From Streptomyces aureocirculatus (lineage in GTDB: Bacteria > Actinomycetota > Actinomycetes > Streptomycetales > Streptomycetaceae): a stretch of DNA of 64,000 bases. A model generated the notes under the pieces. It did not search any database. It saw only the letters and a program-made list of their open reading frames with translations, and had not been told where the DNA came from. The DNA is taken from assembly GCF_000720475.1 (NCBI RefSeq), contig NZ_JOAP01000004.1, positions 1 through 64,000 of the forward strand. Direction: 5' to 3'. Position numbers and translations under genes: made by a program. Positions 17,548 through 26,169 of the stretch are shown here, piece after piece. Each line of letters opens with the position of its first letter. Within the stretch, counting starts at the first letter, position 1.

Positions 17548-17961
17548 ATCCCCTCTTTTGTCACCTTTCGCAACCTTTTCATTACTGGGCCTGACAGTCC
17601 ATCAGCGCGGATGATCTCCACTCATTCGGGGCAGCGCTCCCCCTTCGGTGCGGGAAGCACCTGTCCCCTCGACGCCCGGCGGCCTCAAGTCGTCGTTGCC
17701 GGCGCCGACCGGCCCGAAACTCGGCGCACGCGAGGCCCTGGCCGCCAAGTGCCCCAGGCCACAGGCCCCTTGAGCACCTCTCCACCTGCTCCTGTCGTGC
17801 TCAGCGCCCCGCCGAGCTGCATGAGCGCCCCGCCTTGAAGGCTTTGATCAGCGTGGCCGCCGAGGCGCCGGGTCCGATGGCGGCGACGGCGTCGCCGAGT
17901 GTGCTGGGCCGCCGTACGACGCGACTCGCTGTCGGACGGGATCGGTGCCGGGCACGGGTGA
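17548..17961. other. gap between the MerR gene and the lipid operon
   Basis: No recognisable gene, though a minus-strand stretch around 17815-17910 (RPSTLGDAVAAIGPGAS...) has coding-like composition and could be a relic. The part next to the desaturase start is relatively AT-rich and should carry the operon promoter. A weak dyad CTGA-N7-TCAG lies near 17595-17610. Confidence 0.4.
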
Positions 17962-18804
17962 TCAGTGGTCCTCGGAGTGGGCGTCGGCGAGAAGTTGTGC
18001 CGTGAGCTCCGTGCAGCGCATCCGGGCGGGAGAGAAGTCGTAGGGCATCCTGGAGACCGCTTCGAAGGCGCTCATCTGCGAGTCCTCCTCCCCCTTCAGG
18101 TCGGCGTCGTAGATCTCGAAGAGCTTCTCCTCGGCCGTGTCGAGCCCAGCCGCCTCGATGGCTTGATCCAGGGCCATCTGCTGGGCGCACCGCCGCACGG
18201 CGAGCTCTTCGACGCGCGGGTCGTCGGGCTCGACGCCGTCGTCGAGGGCGGCCTCGGCCGCGTCGAGACGGTCCTCCTCCGCGCGCAGGCCGGGGTGGGT
18301 GGCCAGTGCGATGAACACGCTGGCCTGGATGGCGGCGCCCAGCGGCCCGAAGATCCGTTCCGTGACCAGCAAGGCTTCCACGTCCGACGGTCGCAGTGCG
18401 CCCGGGTCCAGGTGGCTGAGCCGGTCCGTGACCAGTTCGGAGAGAAGCCCCAGCGGACTGCCCACCGCCCGCAGGCGCTGGACAGCCGCGCGCTGACGTT
18501 TGATGTCGGCCTCCTGCACCGCCAGGTTCTCCTCCAGCCTGCTCAGGATCTCCTCGATGTCCCCGGCTTCGTCGAAGGCGGCCCGCATGTCATCCAGGCT
18601 GATGCCGGCCGCTGCCATCTTGCGGACCCACAGCAGGCGGATCATGTCTTCGTAGCCGTAGCGGCGGCGCCCGTCCCCGCCTCGCTCCGGCTCCGGCAGC
18701 AGACCGATCTGGTGATAGTGGCGGATGGCGCGTGCGGCGGTACCGGCGAAAGCGGCAGCGTCACCGATCTTGACCTGGCGAGGAGGCGTGAGGAAGGGGT
18801 ACAT
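17962..18804 (-). CDS. MerR-family transcriptional regulator with long C-terminal domain
   Basis: DNA-binding activator. The N-terminal winged helix reads VKIGDAAAFAGTAARAIRHY, then HQIGLLPEPERGGDGRRRYG and MIRLLWVRKMAAAGISLDD, followed by a coiled coil (ILSRLEENLAVQEADIKRQR). The C-terminal region, about residues 110-280, is much longer than in metal-sensing MerR proteins and is rich in acidic residues; its ligand is unknown. ATG was chosen over an upstream GTG (14 codons earlier). It is on the same strand as, and upstream of, the lipid operon, so it may control it; its own start faces a deacetylase gene on the other strand. Confidence 0.82.
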   Translation of the reverse strand: MYPFLTPPRQVKIGDAAAFAGTAARAIRHYHQIGLLPEPERGGDGRRRYGYEDMIRLLWVRKMAAAGISLDDMRAAFDEAGDIEEILSRLEENLAVQEADIKRQRAAVQRLRAVGSPLGLLSELVTDRLSHLDPGALRPSDVEALLVTERIFGPLGAAIQASVFIALATHPGLRAEEDRLDAAEAALDDGVEPDDPRVEELAVRRCAQQMALDQAIEAAGLDTAEEKLFEIYDADLKGEEDSQMSAFEAVSRMPYDFSPARMRCTELTAQLLADAHSEDH

Positions 18805-19206
18805 CGCAGGCAGAACCTTTCGTACGGGGTCTCCCGAGCTCACCACATGCCGCTACGGCAGGTGCAACAACATTCACCAGAGCCTGCGCCGGCCGCTGCC
18901 GGGACCCCGGGACCGGACAAGAACGACGAAGCACCCGGCATCGCAGAGCAGCCACCGGCGGCCAGAGGTGGACGGGCCGCTTGATGTGGTCGGCGCCACC
19001 GGTGGCCCTGGAAGGCCAAGCGGCCGCACGTACCGGGAACAACCGGTCCGGTCTGCGCGGTTGCATCGACCGAGGGACCGGCGCCGCACGGGCGGGGAAC
19101 GCGGTGACCACAAGGTCGTCCGCCCCACCAGGATCCGGGCCCCGCGATCGCGGTACGCGCGCCGCGCTACTTGGACCAAGACGTATTCCTGCAGGAGGAC
19201 TGTTTC
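18805..19206. other. divergent intergenic region, MerR / LmbE
   Basis: Should contain the promoters of both genes. A short palindrome CTTGGACCAAG is at 19170-19180, 26 bases before the deacetylase start codon. No coding sequence is supported. Confidence 0.45.
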
Positions 19207-20040
19207 ATGACTGACCGGCCCTTGACGCTCATGGCAGTACACGCCCACCCCGACGACGAGGCCACCGGAACCGGAGGAGTCCTCGCGCGGTACGCAGCGG
19301 AAGGCATCCGCACGGTTCTTGTGACGTGTACCGACGGCGGCTGCGGTGACGGACCGGGCGGCGTCAAGCCGGGCGATCCCGGGCACGATCCGGCGACGGT
19401 CGCCTCTATGCGCCGGCAGGAACTCGAGGCGAGCTGTGGTGTCCTGAAGATCAGTGATCTGGAGACGCTGGACTATGCCGACTCCGGGATGATGGGCTGG
19501 CCGAGCAACGACGCCCCCGGATCCTTCTGGCAGACCCCCGTGGAGGAAGGCGCCGCCCGACTCGCGGAACTCATGCGGCACTACCGGCCCGATGTGGTCG
19601 TCACCTACGACGAGAACGGCTTCTACGGCCACCCCGACCACATCCAGGCCCACCGCATCACGATGGCGGCGCTGGAGATGACCTCGCTGACACCGAAGGT
19701 GTACTGGACGACGATGCCCCGGTCGGGGATGCAGCGGTTCGGGGAGATCATGCGCGAGTTCGGTGAGGACATGCCGGAGCCGGATCCTGCCGAGGCCGCC
19801 GCGATAGCCGAGATCGGTCTCCCCGACGACGAGATCACCACGTGGGTGGACACCACCGCGTTCAGCGATCAGAAGTTCGACGCACTGGCCGCGCACGCCA
19901 GTCAGGGCGAGAACATCTTCTTCCTCAAGATGGGCAAGGAGAGGTTCGGCGAGTTGATGGGCATGGAGACCTTCGTACGTGTCCAGGACGCCACCGGCGC
20001 GGCCATACCCGAGAACGATCTCTTCGCCGGACTGCGCTGA
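19207..20040 (+). CDS. PIG-L/LmbE-family N-acetyl-sugar deacetylase (MshB/Mca-like)
   Basis: Zinc hydrolase that removes acetyl or other acyl groups from glucosamine-type substrates or splits mycothiol conjugates. ATG is preceded by CAGGAGGACTGTTTC. Metal-binding motifs are VHAHPDDEATG at the N-terminus and the distal GHPDHIQAH; TDGGCGDG follows strand 2. At 277 residues it has the length of MshB/Mca proteins, and the C-terminal QGENIFFLKMGKERFGELMG is also typical. It is not next to other mycothiol genes, so whether it is the mycothiol enzyme or a detoxifying paralogue is open. Confidence 0.85.
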   Translation: MTDRPLTLMAVHAHPDDEATGTGGVLARYAAEGIRTVLVTCTDGGCGDGPGGVKPGDPGHDPATVASMRRQELEASCGVLKISDLETLDYADSGMMGWPSNDAPGSFWQTPVEEGAARLAELMRHYRPDVVVTYDENGFYGHPDHIQAHRITMAALEMTSLTPKVYWTTMPRSGMQRFGEIMREFGEDMPEPDPAEAAAIAEIGLPDDEITTWVDTTAFSDQKFDALAAHASQGENIFFLKMGKERFGELMGMETFVRVQDATGAAIPENDLFAGLR

Positions 20041-20068
20041 CCCACCCGGCACCGCGTTCGTCCCCGAA

Positions 20069-20091
20069 CCACCTGGCAACCACACAGGTGG
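20069..20091 (+). terminator. possible weak terminator after the deacetylase gene
   Basis: CCACCTG, 9-base loop, CAGGTGG, beginning 28 bases after the stop codon. No T-run. Confidence 0.35.
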
Positions 20092-20228
20092 GAGACCTGG
20101 GCTGCTGGCTCGGAAGGTGAGCGACAGCCCGGGTCGCAGGGTCGGCTGCGGTTACTGAGCTTGTAGGCGTGTTGTCGTTCTGATCAAAAAGGGGTTGAAG
20201 TCCGAGGCAGGTCCGCGACGCTGGCAGG

Positions 20229-20639
20229 ATGAGCGGAGCGATCTCTTACACATGGCGCGGCCCCATCACTGACGAGGAGATGGTCGACCTTGTTCGGTCG
20301 CATGGCGGCAACGCCGTTGCTGGCTGGTGGAACGAGGTCAAGGAACACAGCCTCGGCTGGGTGGGGGCCCGTGATGGCGATGGCGTCCTTGTCGGATTCG
20401 TGAACGTGGCGTGGGACGGTGGAGACCACGCCTTCTTGATTGACACAAAGACTCGGGGCTCGCACCAGCATCGCGGTATCGGAACGGCGGTGGTCCGTCT
20501 GGCGGTTGCCCATGCGCGTGCATCGGGCTGCGAGTGGTTGCACGTCGACTTCGAGCCCGGGCTGCGAGGCTTCTATCACAGCGCCTGTGGCTTCCGCGCG
20601 ACGGACGCAGGGTTGATCCACTTGCCCTCTACGAGGTGA
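20229..20639 (+). CDS. GNAT-family acetyltransferase
   Basis: Transfers an acetyl group from acetyl-CoA to an amine; substrate unknown. The 136-residue product has the GNAT order: GWVGARDGDGVLVGFVNVAW (strands 2-3), FLIDTKTRGSHQHRGIGTAV (strand 4 and the acetyl-CoA loop, an R-x-x-G-I-G variant of Q/RxxGxG/A) and FEPGLRGFYHSACGFR (strand 6-helix). The stop overlaps the end of an IS630 relic on the opposite strand, so the mobile element landed just behind it. Confidence 0.82.
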   Translation: MSGAISYTWRGPITDEEMVDLVRSHGGNAVAGWWNEVKEHSLGWVGARDGDGVLVGFVNVAWDGGDHAFLIDTKTRGSHQHRGIGTAVVRLAVAHARASGCEWLHVDFEPGLRGFYHSACGFRATDAGLIHLPSTR

Positions 20640-21163
20640 TGTGCGTGGGGTGTCGTAAGCGGGTGGCTGCGAGGCATCCGTCGATGAGGTCGCTGCGATA
20701 TCGGATCTCCCGGAGACCGCGGCGAAGAACGCGCATCAGGTGATCGGGATCGGTGAAGGCAGTGTTGGACTGGCTGCTGCGCCACAGGAGCGACCAGATG
20801 CCCTCGACGGGGTGGAGGTCGGGGGCGTAGGCGGGCAGATAGTAGGCCGTGATCCAGTCATGTGCGTCCACGAAGGCACGTATCCGGGCGTCTTCCCTTG
20901 TCCCGTTCCTGCTCCAGCACCGCGAACAGTTCCTCGCTCAGCTTTGGCCGCGATGCCGGTCCTTTCGAACGCCAGGCGCGTTGACCGTCGTGCTGCCACG
21001 ATCGATGCCATCGCTGCACCGACCGAACACTGACCCGTAACTGCTTCGCGATCACCAGGTTGGTCTGTCCATCTACGAACATCCCGGTCGCCTGCATTCG
21101 GATGCGCGCACGGAATGCCCGCCGTTCTGCGGTCAGCCCGCCGCCCTGCGGATACCTCATCAT
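20629..21163 (-). pseudogene. internally deleted IS630-family transposase
   Basis: The N-terminal part (MMRYPQGGGLTAERRAF, VSVRSVQRWHRSWQ, RPKLSEELFAVLEQ) and the C-terminal part (AHDWITAYYLPAYAPDLHP-VEGIWSLL...) are both present but in different frames, joined near 20871-20890. The region with the first two catalytic Asp residues, roughly 170 codons, is missing; the last catalytic Glu in HPVEGIWS remains. The deletion derivative cannot encode an active enzyme but could still be moved in trans if its ends survive. Confidence 0.85.
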
Positions 21164-21227
21164 TTCGGCCTACCGCGACGACCAGTACCTGTCAGCCCTC
21201 TGCGACAACACGCCTACAAGCTCAGTA

Positions 21228-22055
21228 GCGGACGACTTTGCCGACGGCGTCGAGGCCGTCGAGCAGGTGCGGCGGCTGCGGCCGGGCGTGGTCCTGACGG
21301 ATGTGCGGATGCCGCGGTGCAACGGGATCGAGGCCACCCAGCGGCTCCTTGCCGGGTCAGCCGGGTCGTCCCCGTCAGCCCCGCCGGACGGGTCAGCCGG
21401 GCCGGACGGGTCAGTCGGACCGGCCGGGTCAGTCGGACCGCCGAATGTCGTGGTGATCACCACTTTCGAGAACGACGGTTACGTCACTGCGGCGCTCAGC
21501 GCGGGGGCCAGCGGGTTCGTGCTCAAGCGGCTTCCGGTCCGGCAGATCACCGAGGCGGTACGGGTGGTGGCGGCGGGGGAAGCGACCCTCTTCCCGGCGG
21601 CCCTGCGCCGGATGGTCGCCGCCCGCCCGCTCGGCTCCGCCGAGGCATTGCCGAAGGCGGCGCTGACGGAGCGAGAGGAGGAGGTGCTGCGGCTGATGGC
21701 CATCGGCCTGTCCAACCCGGAGATCGCGCAGTCGCTCATGGTGGGCCTGGAGACGGTGAAGACGCACGTCGGGAACGTGCTGACCAAGCTCGGTGCGCAG
21801 AACCGTACCCACGCGGTGGTGATCGCGTACGAATGGGGTCTGGTGGTGCGGGGTTCACCGGCTGACGCGCGAGACGGCCGCGCGATCGCCACCGACTCAG
21901 GCACCGCCCGGTCTGGGCAGCGTCTCCGGATCGTTGGACACGCTGACAGCACACCACCCACAAGCAAGCAGTCCCACACCCGCGGACGTCACCCCCCTTG
22001 CCGCGCCGCTCCGGGCCGACCACTTGCAGGACTGCCCGTACACAGCAGGTCATGA
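21228..22055 (+). pseudogene. NarL/LuxR response regulator lacking its N-terminus
   Basis: Coding sense resumes just outside the IS630 copy with ADGVEAVEQVRRLRPG, VVLTDVRMPRCNGIEAT (phospho-acceptor Asp present), ITTFENDGYVTAALSAGASG and LKRLPVRQITEAVRVVAAGE, then a complete LuxR helix-turn-helix (LTEREEEVLRLMAIGLSNPE, KTHVGNVLTKLGAQNRTHAV). The first 50 or so residues, with the acidic DD pair and the start codon, have been replaced by the element. A Gly/Ser/Ala/Pro linker encoded by a tandem repeat interrupts the receiver after RLLAGS. No sensor kinase partner is visible. Confidence 0.8.
21352..21440. repeat. degenerate GGGTCAGYCGG tandem repeat inside the response regulator
   Basis: Imperfect copies of GGGTCAGCCGG / GGACGGGTCAGTCGGACCG insert a roughly 30-residue GSAG/GPDGSVGP linker between beta-3 and beta-4 of the receiver domain. 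Ordinary receivers have no insertion at this point. Confidence 0.65.
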
Positions 22056-22062
22056 TGGCTTC

Positions 22063-22407
22063 GTGGCGGCAAAGGACAGGCAATTCACCGAAGACGGTCA
22101 CTTCATCATCATCAAGGGCAGACGATGGCGGGCCACTGACCCCCGCCTGCCCGACGACGTGGAGAAACGCCTCACCCACCACCTCATGGCAGCCCGCAGG
22201 GCGGTAGCCGCCGCAGGCGACGACGAAGAAGCACGCAAGGCCGCTCGAACCCGCGTACAACTCGCAAAAACGGGACTAGGAGAGCGCGGCACCCCCTGGT
22301 GGGAACAGACCCTGCCCCAAAGACGCCAACGGTGGAACAGCAGCCTGCACCAACTAGACCAGGACGAAGGGGACTCCTCGCAAGACAGACCTGCGCGCAC
22401 CTCATAG
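22063..22407 (+). CDS. conserved hypothetical protein, DUF3253-associated type
   Basis: Starts at GTG with AAKDRQFTEDGHFIIIKGRR then WRATDPRLPDDVEKRL, an alpha-helical RAVAAAGDDEEARKAARTR and GLGERGTPWWEQTLPQRRQ. Small Streptomyces proteins with this exact opening (AKDRxTxDGHxIxxxGRRWRATDP) are widespread; some are annotated as biopolymer transporter Tol or carry a C-terminal DUF3253. This copy is 114 residues, ends soon after PWWE, and lacks DUF3253. Function unknown. Confidence 0.65.
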   Translation: MAAKDRQFTEDGHFIIIKGRRWRATDPRLPDDVEKRLTHHLMAARRAVAAAGDDEEARKAARTRVQLAKTGLGERGTPWWEQTLPQRRQRWNSSLHQLDQDEGDSSQDRPARTS

Positions 22408-22641
22408 CCGTGGCAGCAGGGGCAGTGCACCGCGCTGTGGCCTCAGTGCTCGGCCAGGCCGGGCACCTCGGGCAGCACGTCGCGCAGTCCGGTGGCCACC
22501 AGTACCCGCCACCAGTACCCGCCGCGCCGTCAGCGTGCGACCGTCGGCCAGGGTGACGGTGAACCGCAGATCCCCCGTCCGCTGAGGGGACGGCGGATTG
22601 GGCAGTGCGTCGCTCTTGTAGCGGGAAGTGTGCGCGGGCAT
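22390..22641 (-). pseudogene. thioredoxin reductase-like FAD oxidoreductase fragment
   Basis: Reading towards lower coordinates, the strand gives RFTVTLADGRTLTARRVLVA, then after a frame change a vestige of LPEVPGLAEH and HCPCCHGYEVRAG. These are consecutive signatures of the NAD(P)/FAD-dependent oxidoreductases that often sit divergently from an XRE gene in Streptomyces. The N-terminal GxGxxG motif and everything after the CPxCHGYE site are missing. Confidence 0.65.
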
Positions 22642-22694
22642 GTCGCGCCCTTTCGTCGTACGTGGCCCCCGTGCTGGACCATCTGCATTCGACG

Positions 22695-22732
22695 TTAAAC
22701 CCGGGTTGCATCAAGGGCATACGATGTTGCTC
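22695..22732 (+). promoter_or_regulatory. probable promoter of the XRE gene (leaderless)
   Basis: TACGAT at 22720-22725 is a good -10 hexamer and sits 7 bases before the ATG at 22733, as for leaderless transcripts. A candidate -35 (TTAAAC, 22695-22700) is 19 bases upstream, which is weak. The same GGCATACGATG string precedes the ArsR gene start at 39.48 kb. Confidence 0.4.
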
Positions 22733-23347
22733 ATGACGCAAGAAGATGGGCAACTGGACAGCCTCGTACGCAAACGAATCCGTGCCCTGCGCGTCGCACA
22801 GGGCTGGTCACTGGAGCAACTGGCCACCCGGGCCAACCTCAGCCAGTCCTCACTGAGCCGCATCGAGAACGGTCAGCGCCGCCTCGCCCTGGACCAGCTC
22901 GTCACCCTCGCACGCGCCCTGGACACCACCTTGGACCAGCTCGTGGAGAACGCCGCCGACGAAGTCGTCATCAGCCCGATGATCGACGGCGCACACGGCC
23001 TGATGCGCTGGCCCATAAAGGGCGACCCCGGCATGAGCGTGATGCGCCAGCGGATGACCGACCCACCGCCCGACAACCCGGCCCGCATGCGCGCCCACCC
23101 CGGCCGCGAATGGCTGGTGGCGTTGTCCGGCACCGCCATCCTCATGCTCGGCCACCGGCGCTTTCGCATCGAGACAAACCAGGCCGCCGAGTTCCCCACC
23201 ATGATGCCGCACGCCATCGGAGCCGAGGGCGGACCATGCGAGATCATGGGCATCTTCGACCGTGACGCCCGCCGCGGCCACCAAAAGGACGCCGGCCCCG
23301 ACGGCTCCGAAGCCGACTGCACAGGCGTCCGGGGTCCCTGCGAATAA
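22733..23347 (+). CDS. XRE-family regulator with C-terminal cupin
   Basis: DNA-binding repressor or activator. The helix-turn-helix is RKRIRALRVAQGWSLEQLAT then ANLSQSSLSRIENGQRRLAL; a cupin-like sensor follows from about residue 85 (AHPGREWLVALSGTAILML, ETNQAAEFPTMMPHAIGAEG). I prefer the ATG of MTQEDGQL because the -10-like TACGAT lies 7 bases upstream; an ATG three codons earlier (MLL) is the alternative. Homologues usually sit beside an FAD oxidoreductase and a SAM methyltransferase: here the oxidoreductase is a relic on one side and the methyltransferase is intact on the other. Confidence 0.85.
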   Translation: MTQEDGQLDSLVRKRIRALRVAQGWSLEQLATRANLSQSSLSRIENGQRRLALDQLVTLARALDTTLDQLVENAADEVVISPMIDGAHGLMRWPIKGDPGMSVMRQRMTDPPPDNPARMRAHPGREWLVALSGTAILMLGHRRFRIETNQAAEFPTMMPHAIGAEGGPCEIMGIFDRDARRGHQKDAGPDGSEADCTGVRGPCE

Positions 23348-23465
23348 CGGCGGCAGCCCTCGGCGCGATGGGCGATCTTGCGTGGCGGGCAGCACCCCAA
23401 GCCACCTTCTTGCTCATTCCGCAAGTGATCATGCCGCCAGAGCATGGCGGGCTTACGGTGAAGCC

Positions 23466-24350
23466 ATGACCCACACGCATCAGCACACACCCCACCACGG
23501 CGAGAGCGGTCACTACGACCACGTCGGCCGCCACGAGCGCAGTGATGGCGGTCAGGCGGAGATCCTCGATCTGGACGCCGAGGTGCTCGCCGAGCACATA
23601 GCGTCCATCACCGCCTGGCTGCCGCTGAAGAGCGAGCCGCACCAGATCGTGGACCTGGGCTGCGGCACCGGCGCGGGAACCTTCGCCCTCCTCGAACGCT
23701 TCCCCGACGCGCATGTCACCGCCGTCGACACCTCGGCCGGCCACCTCCAGCTCCTGGGCGAGAAGGCATGCGCCCGCGGTATCGAGGGGCGCGTACGGAC
23801 CGTGCAGGCCGACCTCGACGCCAGCCGCTGGCCCGACCTCGGCAGGCCGGATCTGGTGTGGGCCTCCGCCTCGATGCACCACATGGCCAACCCCGACCGC
23901 ACCCTGACGAGCGTCCGTGAACTGCTCGCACCCGGCGGCCTGTTCGCCGTCGTCGAACTCGCGGGCTTCCCCCGCTTCCTGCCCGCCGACGCCCCGCAGA
24001 ACCGGCCAGGCCTCGAAGAGCGCGCCCATGCCGCGACCGACAGCTTCCACGCCGAGCACGTTCCGCACCGCGGCGCCGACTGGGGCCTGATGCTGACAGC
24101 CGCCGGCTTCACCGTAGAGGACGAGCGCACCATCACCGTCAACATCGACGGTGCGCGCAGCGAAGCGATCGGCCGCTACGCCTACGGCAGCCTGCAGCGC
24201 ATCCGCGGCGTAGCCGCCCCTGCCCTCAGCCCCGAGGACCTCGCCGCACTCGACCAGCTCCTGGACACCAACAGCCCGAACAGCCTTCTGCGCCGCGAGG
24301 ATCTCTCCGTACGCACCGAACGCACCGTCTGGGCCGCCCGCCGCACCTGA
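23466..24350 (+). CDS. class I SAM-dependent methyltransferase
   Basis: Small-molecule methyltransferase, cytoplasmic. A His-rich opening (MTHTHQHTPHHGESGHYDH) is followed by motif I IVDLGCGTGAGTFALLE near residue 60, motif II acidic end VTAVDTSAGHLQ, motif III VWASASMHHM and post-motif LLAPGGLFAVVELAG. The His-rich N-terminus could bind metal but is also common in this family. 294 residues, complete. Upstream XRE gene in the same direction is 118 bases away, so they may share regulation. Substrate unknown. Confidence 0.87.
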   Translation: MTHTHQHTPHHGESGHYDHVGRHERSDGGQAEILDLDAEVLAEHIASITAWLPLKSEPHQIVDLGCGTGAGTFALLERFPDAHVTAVDTSAGHLQLLGEKACARGIEGRVRTVQADLDASRWPDLGRPDLVWASASMHHMANPDRTLTSVRELLAPGGLFAVVELAGFPRFLPADAPQNRPGLEERAHAATDSFHAEHVPHRGADWGLMLTAAGFTVEDERTITVNIDGARSEAIGRYAYGSLQRIRGVAAPALSPEDLAALDQLLDTNSPNSLLRREDLSVRTERTVWAARRT

Positions 24351-24581
24351 CCCCAACGGCCCGGATTGCCTGCCAGGCAGCCCCAGCACCCAATTTCTCG
24401 TCTCATACGCAACAACCACGGCCCGCACACGCTTCCCGGTATCCCCGGGGCCCAGCCAGGATCGGTCCGATCCGGGGAGTACCCACGTCTACGGTCCACC
24501 GCGTCCGGACTCGCCACTGCCTGAATCGACCGAGCTGGATGGACCGGCCCACCGACCAGGTCATCCGCCGCCACGAACGCC

Positions 24582-24848
24582 TACAGCTTCATCCACACCG
24601 CCATCGACACCCACTCCCGGCTCGCCTACAGCGAAGCCCTCACGGACGAACGCTAGGAAACCGCCTCCGAGTTCTGGCGGCGCGCGAACGCCTTCTTCGC
24701 CGCACACGGCATCACCGTCGAACGCGTTCTCACCGACAACGGCTCCCGCTGTCGGTCTGGGCTGTTCGGCCGGACTTTGCGTGCGGTCGGCATCATCCAC
24801 AAACGCACCCGGCCATACCGTCCGCAGACGAACGGCAAGGTGGAGCGA
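24582..24848 (+). pseudogene. IS481-family transposase fragment with in-frame stop
   Basis: YSFIHTAIDTHSRLAYSEAL, a TAG after TDER, then ETASEFWRRANAFFAAHGI, RVLTDNGS and RTRPYRPQTNGKVER: the DDE catalytic core of IS481 transposases, with the second Asp in LTDNG and the Glu in NGKVER. The helix-turn-helix N-terminus and the C-terminal tail are absent. Confidence 0.78.
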
Positions 24849-24990
24849 CGGGCAGCCGCCCATCAGTCGCGTCAACAACCCTGCGGGTCAAGGCAGCTAG
24901 GGTCACGCAGCCAGCGCCGGGCCGGAAGGTCACATGGTCCACCGGACAGTCGCCGGACGGTGCCCAGTGGGTCGTCGCGCGGGACGGCTG

Positions 24991-25500
24991 TCAGCCGAAG
25001 TCGTCGGGGACGATGCGGAGTTTCTGTGCGATGCGGGCGAGGGCCTTCTGGTCGGTGGCGTTGAGCGAGTCCAGGACGATGCGGCGTACGGCGCGCAGAT
25101 GGGCGGGCGCCGCCTGGCGCACGATCTCGAAGCCGGCGTCGGTGAGTTCGGCGAGCGTGTAACGGCCGTCGGCCGGGTCAGGTGTCCGTACGACCCAGCC
25201 GCGCTGTTCACAGCGTTTGATGACGTTGGACAGGCGGGAGAGCGACCCGCTGGCGAGGAAGGCGAGTTCTCCCATCCGCAGCTTGCGCTGCGGGGCCTCG
25301 GAGAGGTGGCTGAGCACGAGGTACTCGAACAAAGTAAGGCCGTGTTCCTGCCGCAGCGGCGACTCCAGTTTGCCGGGCAGCAGCAGGACAAGGGAGATCA
25401 TCCCCGTCCACGCCGCTTTCTCCTGCTCGTCGAGCCACAGCAGTTCCTCATCGTCCTCGTGTCCGCCCGCGCCGCTCATGGGCCCTCCCGTACTGGTCAT
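24991..25500 (-). CDS. MarR-family transcriptional regulator
   Basis: Dimeric winged-helix repressor, probably of itself and the divergent RidA gene. ATG is preceded by GGGAAG. Visible: dimer helix LLLPGKLESPLRQEHGLT, LFEYLVLSHLSEAPQRKLRM, recognition helix ASGSLSRLSNVIKRCEQRGW and the beta-wing VVRTPDPADGRYTLAELTD, with the family DxRxxxxxLTxxG reduced to DGRYTLAELTDAG. 169 residues, complete. The first 25 residues are acidic and probably disordered. Two near-identical 18-bp boxes lie in the divergent promoter region. Confidence 0.88.
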   Translation of the reverse strand: MTSTGGPMSGAGGHEDDEELLWLDEQEKAAWTGMISLVLLLPGKLESPLRQEHGLTLFEYLVLSHLSEAPQRKLRMGELAFLASGSLSRLSNVIKRCEQRGWVVRTPDPADGRYTLAELTDAGFEIVRQAAPAHLRAVRRIVLDSLNATDQKALARIAQKLRIVPDDFG

Positions 25501-25535
25501 AGATCTTCCCGCTCTCTCCAGCGAAGCCCGCCATC

Positions 25536-25553
25536 ACTTTACGCTTGAAGTCA
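25536..25553. promoter_or_regulatory. MarR operator box 1
   Basis: ACTTTACGCTTGAAGTCA, an imperfect palindrome (ACTT...AAGT) 36 bases upstream of the marR start. Its near copy begins 33 bases further on, about three helical turns. Confidence 0.65.
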
Positions 25554-25568
25554 TTGCGTGCTAGCTTC

Positions 25569-25586
25569 ACTTTACGCGTGAAGTCA
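25569..25586. promoter_or_regulatory. MarR operator box 2
   Basis: ACTTTACGCGTGAAGTCA, 17 of 18 identical to box 1 and more symmetrical (ACTTYACGCGTRAAGT), 43 bases upstream of the RidA gene start. Confidence 0.65.
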
Positions 25587-25629
25587 TGTGCGAGGAAACG
25601 CACCCCTATGAACAGCAAGAGGGAGCATC

Positions 25630-26055
25630 ATGAGCACCGTCACCTTCGGCATCACTCCGGGCTCCGGCGAGAAGCTGCACGAGGCCCTCGGCTACAGCGG
25701 GGCCGTCCGCGTCGGCGACCGGGTCGAGACCTCCGGCCAGGCCGGGGTGGACGACGACCTGAACATCCCCGACTCACTGGAAGACGAGATCATCCAGGCC
25801 TTCGACAACGTGGAACGCACGCTCGCCACGGTCGGGGCCACATGGAAGGACGTCATCCACGTCAACTCCTACCACAAGGTCGCACCGGGAGACGACGCCA
25901 TCGGCGACGACCACAACACGGTCATGGCCGAGCAGTTCCGCCGTCGCCTCGCCGGCCGCGCGCCCATCTGGACCGAGACCGGCGTCACGGTCCTCGGCCT
26001 CCCCGCCATGCGCGTGGAGATCCGCGTCACCGCCATCGTCGACTCCGGGAACTGA
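25630..26055 (+). CDS. RidA-family (YjgF/UK114) protein
   Basis: Trimeric cytosolic protein; RidA itself hydrolyses reactive enamine/imine intermediates of PLP enzymes, while other subgroups have unknown substrates. ATG follows GAGGGAGCATC. Core: LGYSGAVRVGDRVETSGQAG, IIQAFDNVERTLATVGATWK, DVIHVNSYHKVAP, and GVTVLGLPAMRVEIRVTAIV. The key Arg before the last strand is replaced by the M-R-V-E-I-R context, so it is a Rid homologue rather than certain archetypal RidA. It is divergent from the MarR gene and likely its target. Confidence 0.85.
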   Translation: MSTVTFGITPGSGEKLHEALGYSGAVRVGDRVETSGQAGVDDDLNIPDSLEDEIIQAFDNVERTLATVGATWKDVIHVNSYHKVAPGDDAIGDDHNTVMAEQFRRRLAGRAPIWTETGVTVLGLPAMRVEIRVTAIVDSGN

Positions 26056-26169
26056 ACCATTGCCGCGGCCTCTCCGTCCACCGCGCCGCGGAGTCGGCAC
26101 CTTGCCGTCCAGGCTTGTGACCGCGAGGCTTTCAACCCCTTGCGATCGCGTGCCGATGGAGGCCTTTCG

